This document shows positions 34,601-46,845 of a stretch of 64,000 nt of DNA, piece by piece (within the stretch, counting starts at the first letter, position 1; each line of letters starts with the position of its first letter). The notes beneath the pieces are model-generated. The model had not been told where the DNA came from, searched no databases, and saw only the letters and a list, made by a program, of their open reading frames with translations. A program made the translations under genes and the position numbers. The DNA comes from Delphinapterus leucas. Taxonomy: Eukaryota > Chordata > Mammalia > Artiodactyla > Monodontidae. The stretch lies in assembly GCF_002288925.2 (NCBI RefSeq), contig NW_022098076.1:64875566-64939565 (forward strand), given 5' to 3'.

Positions 34601-37600
34601 ATTAAGGAAAGAAAAGTATGAAGTATTTAGAGAATAAAGCCTTCAATTTTGTTGTTTGTTTGTTTTTTAATCAAACTTAGCGGGTAAGTGAGAGAGAAGA
34701 TCCAATTTGATTATCAGTGTATCAGTCAACTCTTGCTATAACCATGCTACGTAATAAAACCAACAGTTTAACACTTATTTCTTGATCACGTATCTTCAGG
34801 TGGGCTGGGACTTGCCGATCTCAGAAGTGTTTGGCCAGGCTTGGCTCTAACCTGTAGTTCAGGTCCAGGTTTTCTGCCTGTGTCTCTTATCCTCCTTGGG
34901 CCAATGGTTTCTTGAGGCAAGTACCTTTGATAACAACAGTGATAAGATGAAAATAGAGTAGACAGAGAGGGAACCCATAAGCTATGTGGCAGTGTTCATG
35001 TATTAATGATGTGAGAGTGAAGGTGATAGAAGGAATGATAAGAGGAGTAGAAGGAAGTGTGGCAGGATAGCGTTAGCTCTGAAAGAGTCAGGATTTTATA
35101 TAAGGGTAGAGAAACAATGTACCTGAACATGGAAATGTAAAATAAGGAGATAGCTGAGCCCCCTCCCAACCCTGGGAAAGAACAGCTTCAAATGAGAGGG
35201 CTGCAGGAGAAGCAGATTTCTTGGTGGAGAGCTAGATTTCAATGAAGGCTAAAAGGAAGGGGAATTTTCAGAGAAGGGGTTGGAAGTGAACAGCATTTTG
35301 TCAACCATGGGAGGATAGGGGAGATTCGAGGAGGCAAGGTGGAGGATTCTGGGCTGGAGGGCAGAGTGGGATGGTGAGTCACAGGGAGATGGACAGAGTG
35401 GTGTAAGGCTACAGCACAGGAAGGAGTAGATGACCAAAGGGCTCACACCTTGGGAAATGACTAAGGGTGTCAGGAGTGATGCACCTAGTTTGTTTGGATG
35501 GCTTTGCAGTTGCCAAGAGAATCAGTCCTCACTCTTCGGTAAATAGAAAAAAGGCTTGGGCCAGTTATGACTCAGTGGTGGCCTGGATGAATTATTTTTT
35601 GTAAAGAGATCCTGTCTCTGAAGGATGAGGAGATGAAGATTTTCCAGGAGGAAATGGTCCCAGGGTTACAAGTTTTGAGAAGATGCTTAAATTTTACTGG
35701 GTTTGGAAACCGAGAAATGGCCATGGGTAATCATTTCTGCTGGACAGGAAACAGAAGAGCAGGATCAAAAGGAAGTGGCTTGAGGAGGAATGGGAGGTGG
35801 AAACAAGGATAGATGATCTTTCCGGAAGCTTAATATTAAGAGAAGAAAAGAGAGATGTATGTAGAGAAGAGAAGTTGTCTTTTGTTGGTGGTGGTATTCT
35901 ATTTCATGTTAATGAGAAACACAGGACCAAGTTTGTTGACTGAGAAGAAAGAGACATTTGTAAGAGAATGGAGAACGAGGAAAGAGGACTTTTTAAAGGG
36001 ATATGATTAAGGGTATAGTTTTATAGCAGTTGGCTTTGAAGAGGATGAGCCAAGATTGAAGGGAAAGTGGCAGGGCTGCATGTAGTACAGATAAATTTGT
36101 AGGTAGAGGGGGTAAGAAATTAAGGTTTCAATTTTCTTGATGATGTCAAAGTCTGTACATAATGTCATTGTACGGTTGATCAATAGGCTGGTCAAGAAAA
36201 TAAGAAACACTGTAGATAATAGGTAGCCCATGTTGGAACGTGTTTAAGTCATTGAAGCAAAATTGGATGGGATACTACGAAACAATATATTTACACCTGC
36301 ACATGCACGTAGTCACTGCATTCAAGGGTTGAGTTGCAAATGAGCTACAGTTTTCGCCTGAACAAAATGTTCTTATCTTTTGCAGTTATATTTTCAATTC
36401 TCTATTTATGGTGAAATTATAGTAAGTTAGGACTAAGTGGATAGTTATATATGTCTAATACAACCAACTTATTTTAAAGAGTAGATTGATACCTAGACAG
36501 GGAAAATCACCCCCCACCAAAGGCCCAGCTGGTCAGACCTGTTGACTTCTACTTCAGCAACCTCTTGCTTTGTGAATTCAAACACCATTGCTACCAGTTT
36601 TGCCTGATTTAATAACCTAAACTATCATTAAAATGTTCAAAATTTCCCCAAACCCAGCATGGATAACAGAAAGAATAATTTAGCACAGCTCTGGTCTTTT
36701 GTCTTTTCAGCTTCTCTCATTGAAACCCACCAGAATTGAATAAGCTTCTATATACAAAAAGTATGTACTTTGTTCAAAGTTTATTACAGACTTTGTCACA
36801 AAGTCTGTATCTGTTTATGGTTGCTATTCATTATAGTTTATATTTTTATTATGGTGTTTATTTATTTTTCCCCTAAATATAAATGTACAGGACAAATTAT
36901 TCTATTCTGAGCTCCAATAGACATTTGTTGATATGGTGTATTTGGTACATACTTTTCCCCTATGCCCTTATATACTGATATTGATATTACAAATTTCTCA
37001 GCAATGAAATTTGTTATTATCCTGTCTCATAATTCAGAACTCAACAGCTTATCTTTGGAGATAAAATTTATTGTGCTTAAGTGTGCATTGATTTAGAAAA
37101 TGTATAGTTTCTAAAGTTTTAACTGTTTGAACAAAGTAAAAATAATTTTATAAAGAGACGAGCCTATTTCTATATATGTCAAATTCTTCAAATGTGGCTG
37201 AACGCTCTCAAACTTCACCATCCATGGGGAATATGTGTCTTGTACATTTGGAAAACAGTGGTTTGGAACTGACAATTCTAATAGCGTTTCTAAATGCCAG
37301 AGTGAACATCTACAGTGAAAAATATTATTAAATGACTACATGATGGTTGATAAGTACAAAGTGAATGTTTGACATTAAAACTTTTCTGTAGGCTGAGCTA
37401 TCTGTACTCAGCTTTGGACTAGCTGTGCAACTGGAGAGGGACAACAGTAGGAGCCACAGAAAACAGTGAGTGACTTAAAAATTACACAGAAACGCCATCA
37501 TCAGTCAGAATATTATTGTATGGACTTGAATGTATCATGGGTAAAAACAAATTACATTCTCAAAAGCATAATAACTATAAATGTTAAGCTGTGAGCACCA

Positions 37601-37692
37601 ATTCTGTCCTCTTTCCTTTGTATTTAGCTTTAGGATCTCCTAAGTAAACTTCTTGCAATGAAACTATTTCAGTAAAATTGTTGGACTCTATA
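34601..37692. other. About 3 kb without recognised gene; old repeat pieces
   Basis: 34720-34930 carries 'cagtcaactcttgctataac' and 'aggtgggctgggacttgccg', wording I know from an ancient interspersed repeat whose family I cannot name with confidence. 35000-36250 is purine-rich and may continue antisense L2, but this is unproven. A perfect 12-bp inverted repeat at 36785-36809 is listed separately. Confidence 0.45.
36785..36809. repeat. Perfect 12-bp inverted repeat with 1-nt centre
   Basis: TACAGACTTTGT (36785-36796), a central C at 36797, and ACAAAGTCTGTA (36798-36809). The arms pair completely. It sits in AT-rich unannotated DNA and is not followed by a T-run. It may be a snap-back duplication or a relic of a DNA transposon. 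Confidence 0.85.
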
Positions 37693-37703
37693 CCTACTAA
37701 CTT

Positions 37704-38005
37704 TTTTTTTTTAATTTATTTATTTAATTTATTTATTTTTGGTTGCGTTGGGTCTTAGTTGCTATGCGCGGGCTTTCTCTAGTTGCGGTGAGCGGGGGCT
37801 ACTCTTCGTTGCGGTGCGCAGGCTTCTCATTGCGGTGGCTTCTCTTTTTGCGGAGCAAGGGCTCTAGATGCTCAGGCTCAGTAGTTGTGGTTCATGGGCT
37901 TACTTGCTCTGCGGCATGTGGGATCTTCCTGGACCAGGACTCGAACCCGTGTCCCCAGCATTGGCAGGCGGATTCTTAACCACTGCACCACCTAGTAGGA
38001 AGCCC
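37704..38005 (-). mobile_element. Long CHR-type SINE, antisense, with altered head
   Basis: This is a long-form SINE in antisense. A T-run with TTTATTTATTTAATTT is followed by 'ggttgcgttgggtcttagtt', 'gcgggctttctctagttgcg', the middle with 'ctcagtagttgtggttcatg', and the tRNA-like head 'ggcggattcttaaccactgc'. The head carries an unusual insertion, CTAGTAGG (37992-37999), before the usual AAGCCC end. CCTACTAACTT (37693-37703) and CCTACTAGCTT (38006-38016) form a target-site duplication with one difference. Confidence 0.9.
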
Positions 38006-38369
38006 CCTACTAGCTTTAAATGATGGCAGCCCTATATCAAGAGTAGATTTGGCAGGGGCTACAAAGCTTTTCGGTTCCTATGTAATTATTTTAGAAAGGT
38101 TTACATTGACACCTGGAATTTTAAATCACTCTTCTAAGGAAAGTATTTTATGTGTAAATGTGTTGTGGAGAGAAAAAAACGGAGACACTCTGATTCCAAT
38201 GACCCAGAGAGGTTATAGCTCCCTGCTTGCAGGACCTTTTATTTTAAACTTCTATGGATAATCTAGTTGCCAGTGTTAAGTGATTGGCTGTTTAGACATT
38301 CCAGCAGTGTTTTACTTCTGAACTTTTCTCACCAGAATATCAGCCGACATATGATATTGGAAGGACAAG

Positions 38370-38893
38370 TTTGGAATCTTACTCAGCCATAAAAAGAAAC
38401 GAAATTGAGCTGTTTGTAATGAGGTGAATGGACCTAGAGTCTGTCATACAGAGTGAAGTAAGTCAGAAAGAGAAAGACAAATACCGTATGCTAACACATA
38501 TACATGGAATTTAAAAAAAAAAAATGTCATGAAGAACGTAGGGGTAAGACAGGAATAAAGACACAGACCTACTAGAGAATGGACTTGAGGATATGGGGGG
38601 CGGAAGGGTGAGCTGTGACAAAGTGAGAGAGTGGCATGGACATATATACGCTACCAAACGTAAAGTAGATAGCTAGTGGGAAGCAGCCGCATAGCACAGG
38701 GAGATCAGCTCGGTGCTTTGTGACCACCTAGAGGGGTGGGATAGGGAGGGTGGGAGGGAGGGAGGCGCAAGAGGGAAGAGATATGGGAACATAGGTATAT
38801 GTATAAGTGATTCACTTTGTTATAAAGCAGAAACGAACACACCATTGTAAAGCTATTATACTCCAATAAAGATGTAAAAAAAACAAAAAAAAA
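38370..38893 (+). mobile_element. 5'-truncated L1, 3' end with poly(A) signal and tail
   Basis: The end of ORF2 begins abruptly near 38370 with 'cttactcagccataaaaaga' and 'aacgaaattgagctgtttgt'. The 3' UTR includes 'acgtaggggtaagacaggaa', 'gtgggaagcagccgcatagc', 'acagggagatcagctcggtg' and 'tcactttgttataaagcaga'. AATAAA lies at 38865-38870 and the A-rich tail at 38875-38893. ORF2 has frameshifts and stops, and only its last 50 or so codons are represented. I found no target-site duplication. Confidence 0.88.
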
Positions 38894-39763
38894 ACCCAGC
38901 CTGAGACACCTGAAGATCAGCTTTTACATAATAAATGCCCAATCTGTGTTGAATAACATAAAATATGTTAAAGCATAAATTTTGTTTGTTTAATATCTGA
39001 TAAAGGTATAACAATGCCAACTAATGGTGAGAAATATTTTAGAATATATTGGCTTTGATAATGTCGGTGTGACTTTACACAACTTGTGTTTGTGTACACA
39101 CATATGAGTTCCATAAGTGAATGCTGGGTTGAGGCGGGGGAAGCATTAAAAGACTAGTATATTTCAAGAAGGGTTTTGCCTACTTAAAAAAAATGTTCAT
39201 TTGTTCCTGTATTTAGGCTCTATCGACAGGGATAAATTTCAGTACCTTTAACAAGTCATACCATGCCCTCTATCACCTTGTCTTGATCTGCCCTTGCAGC
39301 CTGTCTCATGCCACTGTCACCCTCCACCCCACCCCATCCCTGCCTCATCACACTTGTTCCCAATTCACAGAGCTACTCACCACTGCTGTCTGACCATATC
39401 TTATTCTTTCATGCCTCAGAGCCCCAGCGGAACTCTTTGAAGGCCCACCTCCCTGAAAAACCCTCTCCAGCTTCCTCAGACCAAGGTCTCCTCTGTTATC
39501 TAGCCTTGTTTAACTTCAGGTGTCTCCAGGCTCTGGTTTTATACTTTTTAACTTCTCTCACCCTTTCCTGCCCTAGCTCACACTTCTGCTCTAGAGCCAG
39601 TTAACCCCCAAGGACCCGCACAGGCTGCTTCTCAAATCTCCTTTGATCAATAGTCATGACTCCCTTAGACCATTAATAATCCCAAGGCCTACCTTTTCCT
39701 CATATAGGCAGGAGAACTCTGTTATCTACTGAATGAAAGGGCAGGAACCAGTGTTAACTCTTT
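38894..39763. other. No gene recognised; weak L2-like text
   Basis: 39420-39540 ('ttctttcatgcctcagagcc', 'cccacctccctgaaaaaccc') has the flavour of sense L2, but I cannot confirm it. The plus-strand frame 39308-39604 lies in this CT-rich stretch and has no domain. Confidence 0.4.
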
Positions 39764-39925
39764 TATTAAACCAGTATTTATTGAATGCTTACTGTGTGCC
39801 AGACCCTGGACCAGGTACCACAAATACAAGGTTGTGTAGACTGTGGATTCTGCCCCTAAGGTATTCACAGTTCAGTAGCAACAGTAGGAATGCAAACACT
39901 GAAACTACCATGTGCTTACACATAA
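39764..39925 (-). repeat. L2 LINE 3' end, antisense
   Basis: 'ccagtatttattgaatgctt', 'actgtgtgccagaccctgga' and 'cacagttcagtagcaacagt' follow the antisense L2 order. Confidence 0.65.
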
Positions 39926-39929
39926 ATGC

Positions 39930-40105
39930 AAATACATAGAAAAAGTAACAGTGGCTACCTTACTTAGAGGAAGAAGATGAGGTTGGGGGTCAAGGGGGAC
40001 TTTTGCTTTATCTGTAGTATTTGAATTTTTATGTTGAGACTATATTTATGTGCAGTTTGAGTAATGAAAAACTTTATGGGTTTAAAAAAGTAAAAACTTT
40101 TCAAA
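39930..40105 (+). repeat. Possible L1M 3'-UTR piece
   Basis: 'gtaacagtggctaccttact', 'gaggttgggggtcaaggggg' and 'tttgctttatctgtagtatt' with an A-rich end resemble the tail region of old L1M elements. The match is loose. Confidence 0.4.
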
Positions 40106-41655
40106 CATACTAAAATTTCACATGCTGAATCTAATCATTGAAATGTTGTACACATGAGATGATTTAGCATGGGGACCGGCACAGAATATGCACAGAAGAA
40201 CCACAGGAAAAGGGATAGTTTCTGGGAAGGAGATGAGAGGCTGAATCCCAGAGTCACGCTGGGAACCTATTTGGGGCCCAAAAGTATTTCGGGAGGAAGG
40301 GAATAGAGAGAAGCTTAACCATGAGATACCTCATTTATGGGTTGCTGGAAAATGTGCCAGTGAAAAACATATTTGGGGAATGTTAAACTCCCCTGTCAGT
40401 TTTTGGTATCCTAGACGGCAGGAACGTAGTCTTTGAAATTTATTCAGTAAGGCACCCACTTCATGCTTTTTAGAGGTTCATGGTGCCCGACTGTGTCCAA
40501 TAAAAGCAGAATTATAATGAGGGCTTGTGATGAATATGTAAAAGTTAAAGAGAAAACTTAAAGCAACCTAGATTACTTCTTCTTGCTAAAATAAGCAAAT
40601 GCAAATTCATTAACACTCTGTTGATAATTAGAAACCACACACACACACAAAACCACTTACAAATTCCACCCCATCAAAATAGAACAAAGCTGTTGAAAGT
40701 AACCTTTTGAATAAAAACCCTCTTATTAACTAATCCTTCTTTTGTAAATGTGCACATGCCTTTTCAACCGGGAAAACCACAACTGCAAAGAAAGAGGGAG
40801 GAAAAAAGTAGATAGTTTTGTGAAGGATCATGATATTGCCATCCGGGAGTTGTCAGAGGTATTTAGAAATGTTGGTGTCAAACTGGTGCTGGAGGCCTTT
40901 TACTTGTTATACTCAGAGAAAATGTTACTATCGGTTGGTCTAGTGACCTAGCGGTTGATGAACTATTTTAAGTGATGTATATGGACAAACACTTCTTCTT
41001 TTTCAAAAGTATGCATCTATAGTAACGTGTATTCGTAAAGTACTATTTTTCTATTTATAATAGGGCTACATTTTTAAAACTAAAATATTAGTGGAAAAAG
41101 TATGAGATTTTAAATAATATTAGGAAACAACAGTATAAAATGATTTGTGAACCTGGCAAATTATCCTGAAGTCCTATGACACAGTTTGCTGAGGTCTGGG
41201 AAACAGTGATGAATTCTGTACGTTTCCATCAGCATGTCCACCGTTTCCATCATTGTGCTTTTTTGCAAGGCTCAGAAGATCTTGGTTTGAGAAAAGTACG
41301 TGCACCCTGAGGCTTTGGGCTATATAATACCCACTCTCTGGGCCCCATTTTCTGTCCATGGACTGATGCCTTCAATTCTGGTTGAACACTGGCTCCTTCA
41401 GCAAAGAAATGTCCAAATCTTCAACTGTTTCTTACTATGAATTTCTCTCCATCAAGTTTAACTTGAGTTATATTTTGAAGTACATGCCTCTAACAGGCCA
41501 TCTTCATCAGAGAAGGAAACATAACAGATACCATGGTGCCCTTCTGTGTGAGCCTGGAAAAGCAGTCTCTTACAAATGCAGAGTCAGTCTTCATTTTTCA
41601 CCTTTCTTTACCTACCCCATTAATCCAGTAGGAGATCAGGTTTGTCCCACAGGAA
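40106..41655. other. No gene recognised; short CA repeat
   Basis: A short (CA)7 run lies at 40636-40649. No coding exon or RNA gene is supported. The plus-strand frame 40748-40951 has no recognisable domain. Confidence 0.5.
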
Positions 41656-42350
41656 CACAACCCAAAGCTTTCCTGCCTACCCTTGCCCATGCCACCATCA
41701 CCTCATACCTTCAGGAGCCTCCTAACTCCCATACTCTCTGCCATTCCATTCTCCCCACAAGAGCCAAAGGGATCTCTGGCAAACATGACACAAATCATGT
41801 CCTCAAATGCTTACAATCCTCCGATGGCTTCCCACCATTCATAGAAAATAATCCACATTTCTGACCACAAGCCCCAAGGCCAGCCTCATCTCCCTGCTTG
41901 CCTTGCTTACTTTGTTCCCACTGCTCCTCTCCTTCAGGACACTTGGCCCGGGTTGCCTGCTTTCTGTGTTCAGCAGGCCAACTTGTTCTCTTCTGCGGCC
42001 CTTTGCACATGCCTTCCCTCTGCTCAGAATGATCTCCCTCCCCTTCACGTGGCTGACTCCTTCTGACTCAGTTCTTAGGTCAAGTGTTCTTTCTTCAGAT
42101 ATACCTTCCCTGACCACCCCATCTAAAAGAGGCAGAATAAGTCAGTTTCTGTCACTTCGTCTGTTCGCTTCCCAATAGCACTTATCACAGTCTGTGGTGT
42201 GTGTGTGTGTACGTGTGTGCGTTTAACGCACTGTCTGTCTCCTCACCTACAGAACGTGAGCTGCACACAGGCAGAGGCCTTGGGCCCCAGTGCAGGAGCA
42301 GTATCTGGCACAGAGTAGGCATCCTTTGCTCAATATTTGCTAAGTCTTTT
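41656..42350 (+). repeat. L2 LINE 3' region, long sense copy
   Basis: This is the most complete L2 in the window. In order: 'ctcataccttcaggagcctc', 'aatcatgtcctcaaatgctt', 'tgggcttcccaccattc'-like text near 41822-41840, 'aaggccagcctcatctccct', 'ggccctttgcacatgccttc', 'agatataccttccctgacca', 'agcacttatcacagtctgtg' and 'gtatctggcacagagtaggc'. A short (TG)n run lies at 42194-42214. The overlapping frames on both strands are repeat-derived. Confidence 0.85.
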
Positions 42351-42610
42351 GCTTGTATGTCTTTTTGCATATTTTTACTTTCAAACTCCCCATGTCTTTA
42401 TGTTTTATATGTGTGTCTTGTCTTACAATTTTTTTGTGTGTGTGTTCGTTCTGACAATCTGAATTGTAACTGGGAATTTGGCACATTTGCACGTATTGAG
42501 ATTACTAGCGTATTTAGATTTATGTTTATCATATTATTTTATACATGAGTCACTTCTTGTCCTCTTAGAATGAATTCCTGTTTCATTTGGGGTTTTTTTT
42601 GTTTTCTTGT

Positions 42611-42982
42611 TTTTTTTTTATTTTTGGCTGTGTTGGGTCTTCGTTGCTGTGCCCAGGTTTTCTCTGGTTACGGCGAGTGGGGGCTACTCTTCATTGCGGT
42701 GCGCAGGCTTCTCATTCCAGTGGCTTCTCTTGTTGTGGAGCACAGGCTCTAGTCACAGGGACTTCAGTAGTTGTGGCACGCAGGCTCAGCAGTTGTGGCT
42801 CCCAGCCTCTAGAGCACAGGCTCAGTAGCTGTGGCTCACGGGCTCTAGAGCACAGATTCAGTAGTTGTGGTTCATGAGCTTAGTTGCTCCGCGGCACGTG
42901 AGATCTTCCCAGACCAGGGCTTGAACCCAGGTCCCCTGCATTGGCAGGCAGATTCTTAACTACTGCGCCACCAGGGAAGCCC
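42611..42982 (-). mobile_element. Long CHR-type SINE, antisense, with reiterated middle
   Basis: A long-form SINE of about 370 bp in antisense. A T-rich start (42591-42620) is followed by 'tggctgtgttgggtcttcgt', then three to four variants of a 35-40 bp unit containing 'acaggctcagtagctgtggc' and 'ctctagagcacag' (42746-42880), then the head 'ctactgcgccaccagggaag'. A possible imperfect target-site duplication starts TTCATTT (42582 and 42983). Plus-strand frames at 42570-42877 translate the reiterated unit and are not genes. Confidence 0.9.
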
Positions 42983-43319
42983 TTCATTTTGTTTTTAAAC
43001 CCACTTTTTTCTTATATTAATTTGAAAATTATACACTTCACTTTTATCATGCATACTTAATAAAATCTAAAATTAGTTCATACTTAATCCTTTTCCCAAA
43101 CAATATAAGGAACTTAGAATACTTTTGCTCTCCTTACCCCCTCCCAACTTCTATACTGTGTTCCGTGTTTTTCTTTCTTATTTTTTGATTCACATATTAT
43201 ATATTAATTTTAATGTTTTCTGTATCTATTATTTTTTCAAACTCACCTGTGTATTTACCAATTTCTTTTCTTACCATTCTTTCTTATACCTCAGATCTTC
43301 CTTCTGGGATCATTTTCCT
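42983..43319. other. AT-rich DNA, no gene
   Basis: T-rich sequence without recognisable gene or repeat. The frame 43125-43328 is hydrophobic only because of T-richness. Confidence 0.5.
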
Positions 43320-43990
43320 TCTTTCTGAAGTATGCTCTTCAGACATTCCTTTAATGATGGTCTATTGATTATACTCTGTTGTTTATCAGGAAACATCTTG
43401 TTCTGACAGCTAGTTTTGTTGAGTATACAGTGTTATGCTGGCAACACATTGAAGGTGCTTTTTCTACTGTCTTCTGGCTTCTACTGTGAAAAGTCAGCCA
43501 TTGGTTTAATTGGCCTCTCTGTACCCAGTGATCAGTTTTTTCTCTGGACACTTTTAAATTCTCTTTGTCTTTGATGTTTAATTTCACTACCATCTAGGTC
43601 TTGCTGTAGGTTTCTTTATATTATCTTTCTTTGTATATAATGTGTCTCCTATGGCTGTATCATAATGTTTTCCATCACTTCTGGGAAATTATAAATTATA
43701 AATGTTAATGTGCGTCTTCCCCAGTGGAACTCTTATTAGATGTCTGTTAGACCTCACTCTTCAGCCATGTCTCCTAGACACTCTTTCATACTTTTCTGTC
43801 GCCTTGATTCTGTATTTCATTCTGAGTAATTTCTCCAGGTCTGTCTTCTAATTGCAATTTTGTATCTACATATCTTTCATGTTTCTGCTGATTCTCATCC
43901 ACGGTGACTTTTTCTTGGTGGATTTGGTCATTTCTCTTTAGGATGTCATACTTGGTTGGATTTAATGTGTGAGCATTTGGGGGAGCCTGA
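43320..43990 (-). repeat. Ancient L1M/HAL1-type ORF1 region, antisense
   Basis: Antisense wording typical of the ORF1 part of old L1M/HAL1 elements: 'actgtcttctggcttctact' with 'gtgaaaagtcagcca', 'tctgggaaattataaattat', 'cagatgtctgttagacc'-like text near 43739-43754, 'attctgagtaatttctccag' and 'ctgattctcatcc'. No frame survives. Confidence 0.55.
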
Positions 43991-46675
43991 TTTGCATGTG
44001 CTTTTCTCCACAGAAGATTTAGATTTGCTGCTTCTGGGGTACAAGCAGAGTACCACTAACCTGGAACCACTTTCATATAATTTCTTGGCTGACAGCTTAA
44101 TTAATTGAGAGAAAAATAAACTTGATTTAATACCTCCAAGAGGACAGTTGTCCTGTGGTTGAAAATTCTCAAAGAGACATGAAGATTGTCTTTTTGTGGG
44201 TTGTTTTGTTCTGTTTTCATTGTTATTTTTCCTTTCTAGAACCAGAGTAAAGAGAGATTTTCTTGAACTCGCTTTGCTGAGGGAAGTGTATTTGATCGTT
44301 GAGGTTTCTTAGCCTACCCTTTGACTAAGGTTGTAGGTCCTATTGAGGGTTGCTTTGCTTCAGGATCTCCCTTAATTTCCTATGAGCTAAGCAGTGCATT
44401 TAAACGTATATTTGTTTTAATTTATCCAGGATCTATTTGTATTTTATTATCGGGATTTTGAGAATTAATACATAGCTGGAAGCAGAAGTCTCTAGTCTAA
44501 TAATTGCTGACTGAATGAATGGATGAAAGAATGAATGATTATCCTTCGTAAATGGCTGAGTTCAAATAAACCATTGGGCTCAGTGCAGATTAAAGCACAT
44601 GTTCACCCAGACATGGTTTTATCTCACTGAGTCTGGATTACTTTTGACAAAATACTCTTTAGAAGTATATGGAAAGCCACGTGACATAGGAACAAAGCTG
44701 GGAATGATGTCCATAATATGCTGAGAAAGTCTGAAATGGAAACTTCCCTTCATAAGAAACCACATAGTAAAAAGTAGTTTCCGGCTATGATTTATGACAC
44801 CGTCTAGAGATTATTAGAATGATTCATTGTTATAGGAAGAAATAAAATAGGGTTTACAAAGGAGCTCTTGTCGGATTATGATTTGCCTTGTCGTGAGGTT
44901 GGGAAGAAGAGGCTCATCAGGCTGTTTGTTGTCGCTGCCTATGTGGGCCATGGATCAGATGCCGATTAGAATTGTTTTCTGGACTCCTAGAACACCCTCC
45001 AGAGTGAATTCCTTGTCGTGACCACACCCAAAGAGTAGTTTATGAGAAGGCTGTTTGATAGGTCCTTTAGGTACCAAAACAAATCAAAACCAGTCCTGTT
45101 CATTCCAACAAAAGCCGTCCTTCCATACGTTCTCCTTTTTGCATCAAACGCTCTTTGGTTTTTCTCTTTCTGAAGTCCAGAAATTCTGATACTTTTATAG
45201 AATTTTTGTGCAACTTCTCATTTATGCAAGATATGTTACCATAGAATAGGTGCTGAGACTGGGCAAAGGAACAACATGAGAATTTGGATGATGTCAGCTT
45301 ATAGTCCTGTAACTGAAGAGCTTATCTCTGCTGTTAGCGTCTACTAGGATTAAGGAAACCCCCTTAGTTCTCTGGAATGAAAATACCAGCTTGGTAAGCA
45401 TTAGTACAATAGATGATGTGCTTGTTGCCTGTCGTGGATGAAGAAATCAGTAGGCTTTTGTTTTTCTTCTTCTTTCTCTGTGCCATTTCATCCTTTGTTT
45501 CTATGAATTAGAATTTCTGGGTATGGCATCCAGGGCTGACACTGCACACACAATACCCTTGGCTCCAAGGAGGTCGTGAATTTGGATCATTTCCCAGATT
45601 ATACATCTGCCCCTGTAGCTTGCGTTTCAGAGCGTGTGGCTGTGGCAGAGGGGGCATATTAGAAATTGTCCCTGCATTGCTTCTGAAGTGTAAGAAAGAG
45701 GAAGCACCTTTTCATCCGGTCATGAAGTTGTTACTTGAGTGTTAAAACGGTATGGGTAAAACTGTTTTCTTGTGAATTCCCTTCAGTAAGTTAAAATGCA
45801 TTCAGTGTGTTGCTGTCACAGAATTCATACAAAGTACTATATGGTAGAAACACACAACACAAAAAACCCTGAATTTTGTTAAGGAATTCATATGTCATGT
45901 GAAATGTGTACAGCAATGCCTATGAGAAGGAACAACTTGAAACGATCCATTTATTGCTTTACATTGTATTCATTTCTCAAGTGCTAACACATAATTTTTC
46001 TTAAAATATTTATGTCTTCATTCACTGCAAGTATTCATTGGAGTAGTATGTTTATTTCCAGGGATATCAGCCATTAGGGCTTCTTTTGAAATTGTGAAAA
46101 TTTAAGATTCTGCAAACTAGGTATAGAATGCTACCAAAAGGCAATTTAGGGCTAATTTGAGGCCCAAGGTAACCGGTGAGCTGCTGTGAGGATAATGCTT
46201 TGTGGATCTGGAGAAAGAAATAACAAAAGTAAAAAGGTAAAGAGGTGAATGTTAGCGGAGATGTATCATTCTCTCTCCTCAGCTAATCAGTCACTTGTGT
46301 TCTGAATGTATCCCCAGCTGTTTCTTCCAAGGCCTTCTCCAATCAATGAATGGCTTTCTCTTCCATCTTCATATTCTTCTGCATCTTTGGCTCCTTCCTT
46401 TCACCCAAGGAGGAATAATCTAGGTGAGAAAGAAATAGTGAGTGGAAATGGTGGGAGTATATAGAAGCAGGGAGTAACAGAAGGAAGGGGAGTCTAAGCA
46501 AAAGCAATGGATAGTAGTAAGTACAAATGGGAACTATGCCTTAGAAGTTGGTTTTCCTTGCTAAGGTATCTCACATGATCACTTAAGTAGCAGACAGATT
46601 GACCATGTTAAAACAAAACCTGGACCATGTCATTTTTCTTCTTTGAAGCCTTCATTATGGATCAGCTAAATAACC
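43991..46675. other. About 2.7 kb without recognised gene
   Basis: No coding or RNA gene and no repeat that I can name. Low-confidence L2-like words appear at 46620-46660. Confidence 0.5.
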
Positions 46676-46845
46676 AAACATAAAAAGAAAAGAGGACCTC
46701 CACCTGTACCTTACATTAGATAAGAAATTTATTCAGAATGATTCGTAAATCTAAATGTAAAAGCTAAAACTTTAAAGCTTCTAGAAAAAAATAGGAGAAA
46801 TTTTAGTGATAGTTGATTAAGTAGTACATCTTTTAGGACCAGCTA
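46676..46845 (+). repeat. L1 ORF2 C-terminal fragment
   Basis: 'gtaccttacattagataaga' is followed by 'aatgattcgtaaatctaaat', 'gtaaaagctaaaactttaaa' and 'gcttctagaaaaaaatagga'. This matches in order the ORF2 stretch just after the reverse transcriptase that also occurs at 62060-62160 in the younger L1 of this window. It is short and diverged. Confidence 0.7.

Noticed and set aside
41382..41864. A 160-codon plus-strand frame
   Set aside because: It is the longest frame outside the L1, but its second half is L2 repeat sequence. The first half has no domain, and frames of similar length are open on the opposite strand.
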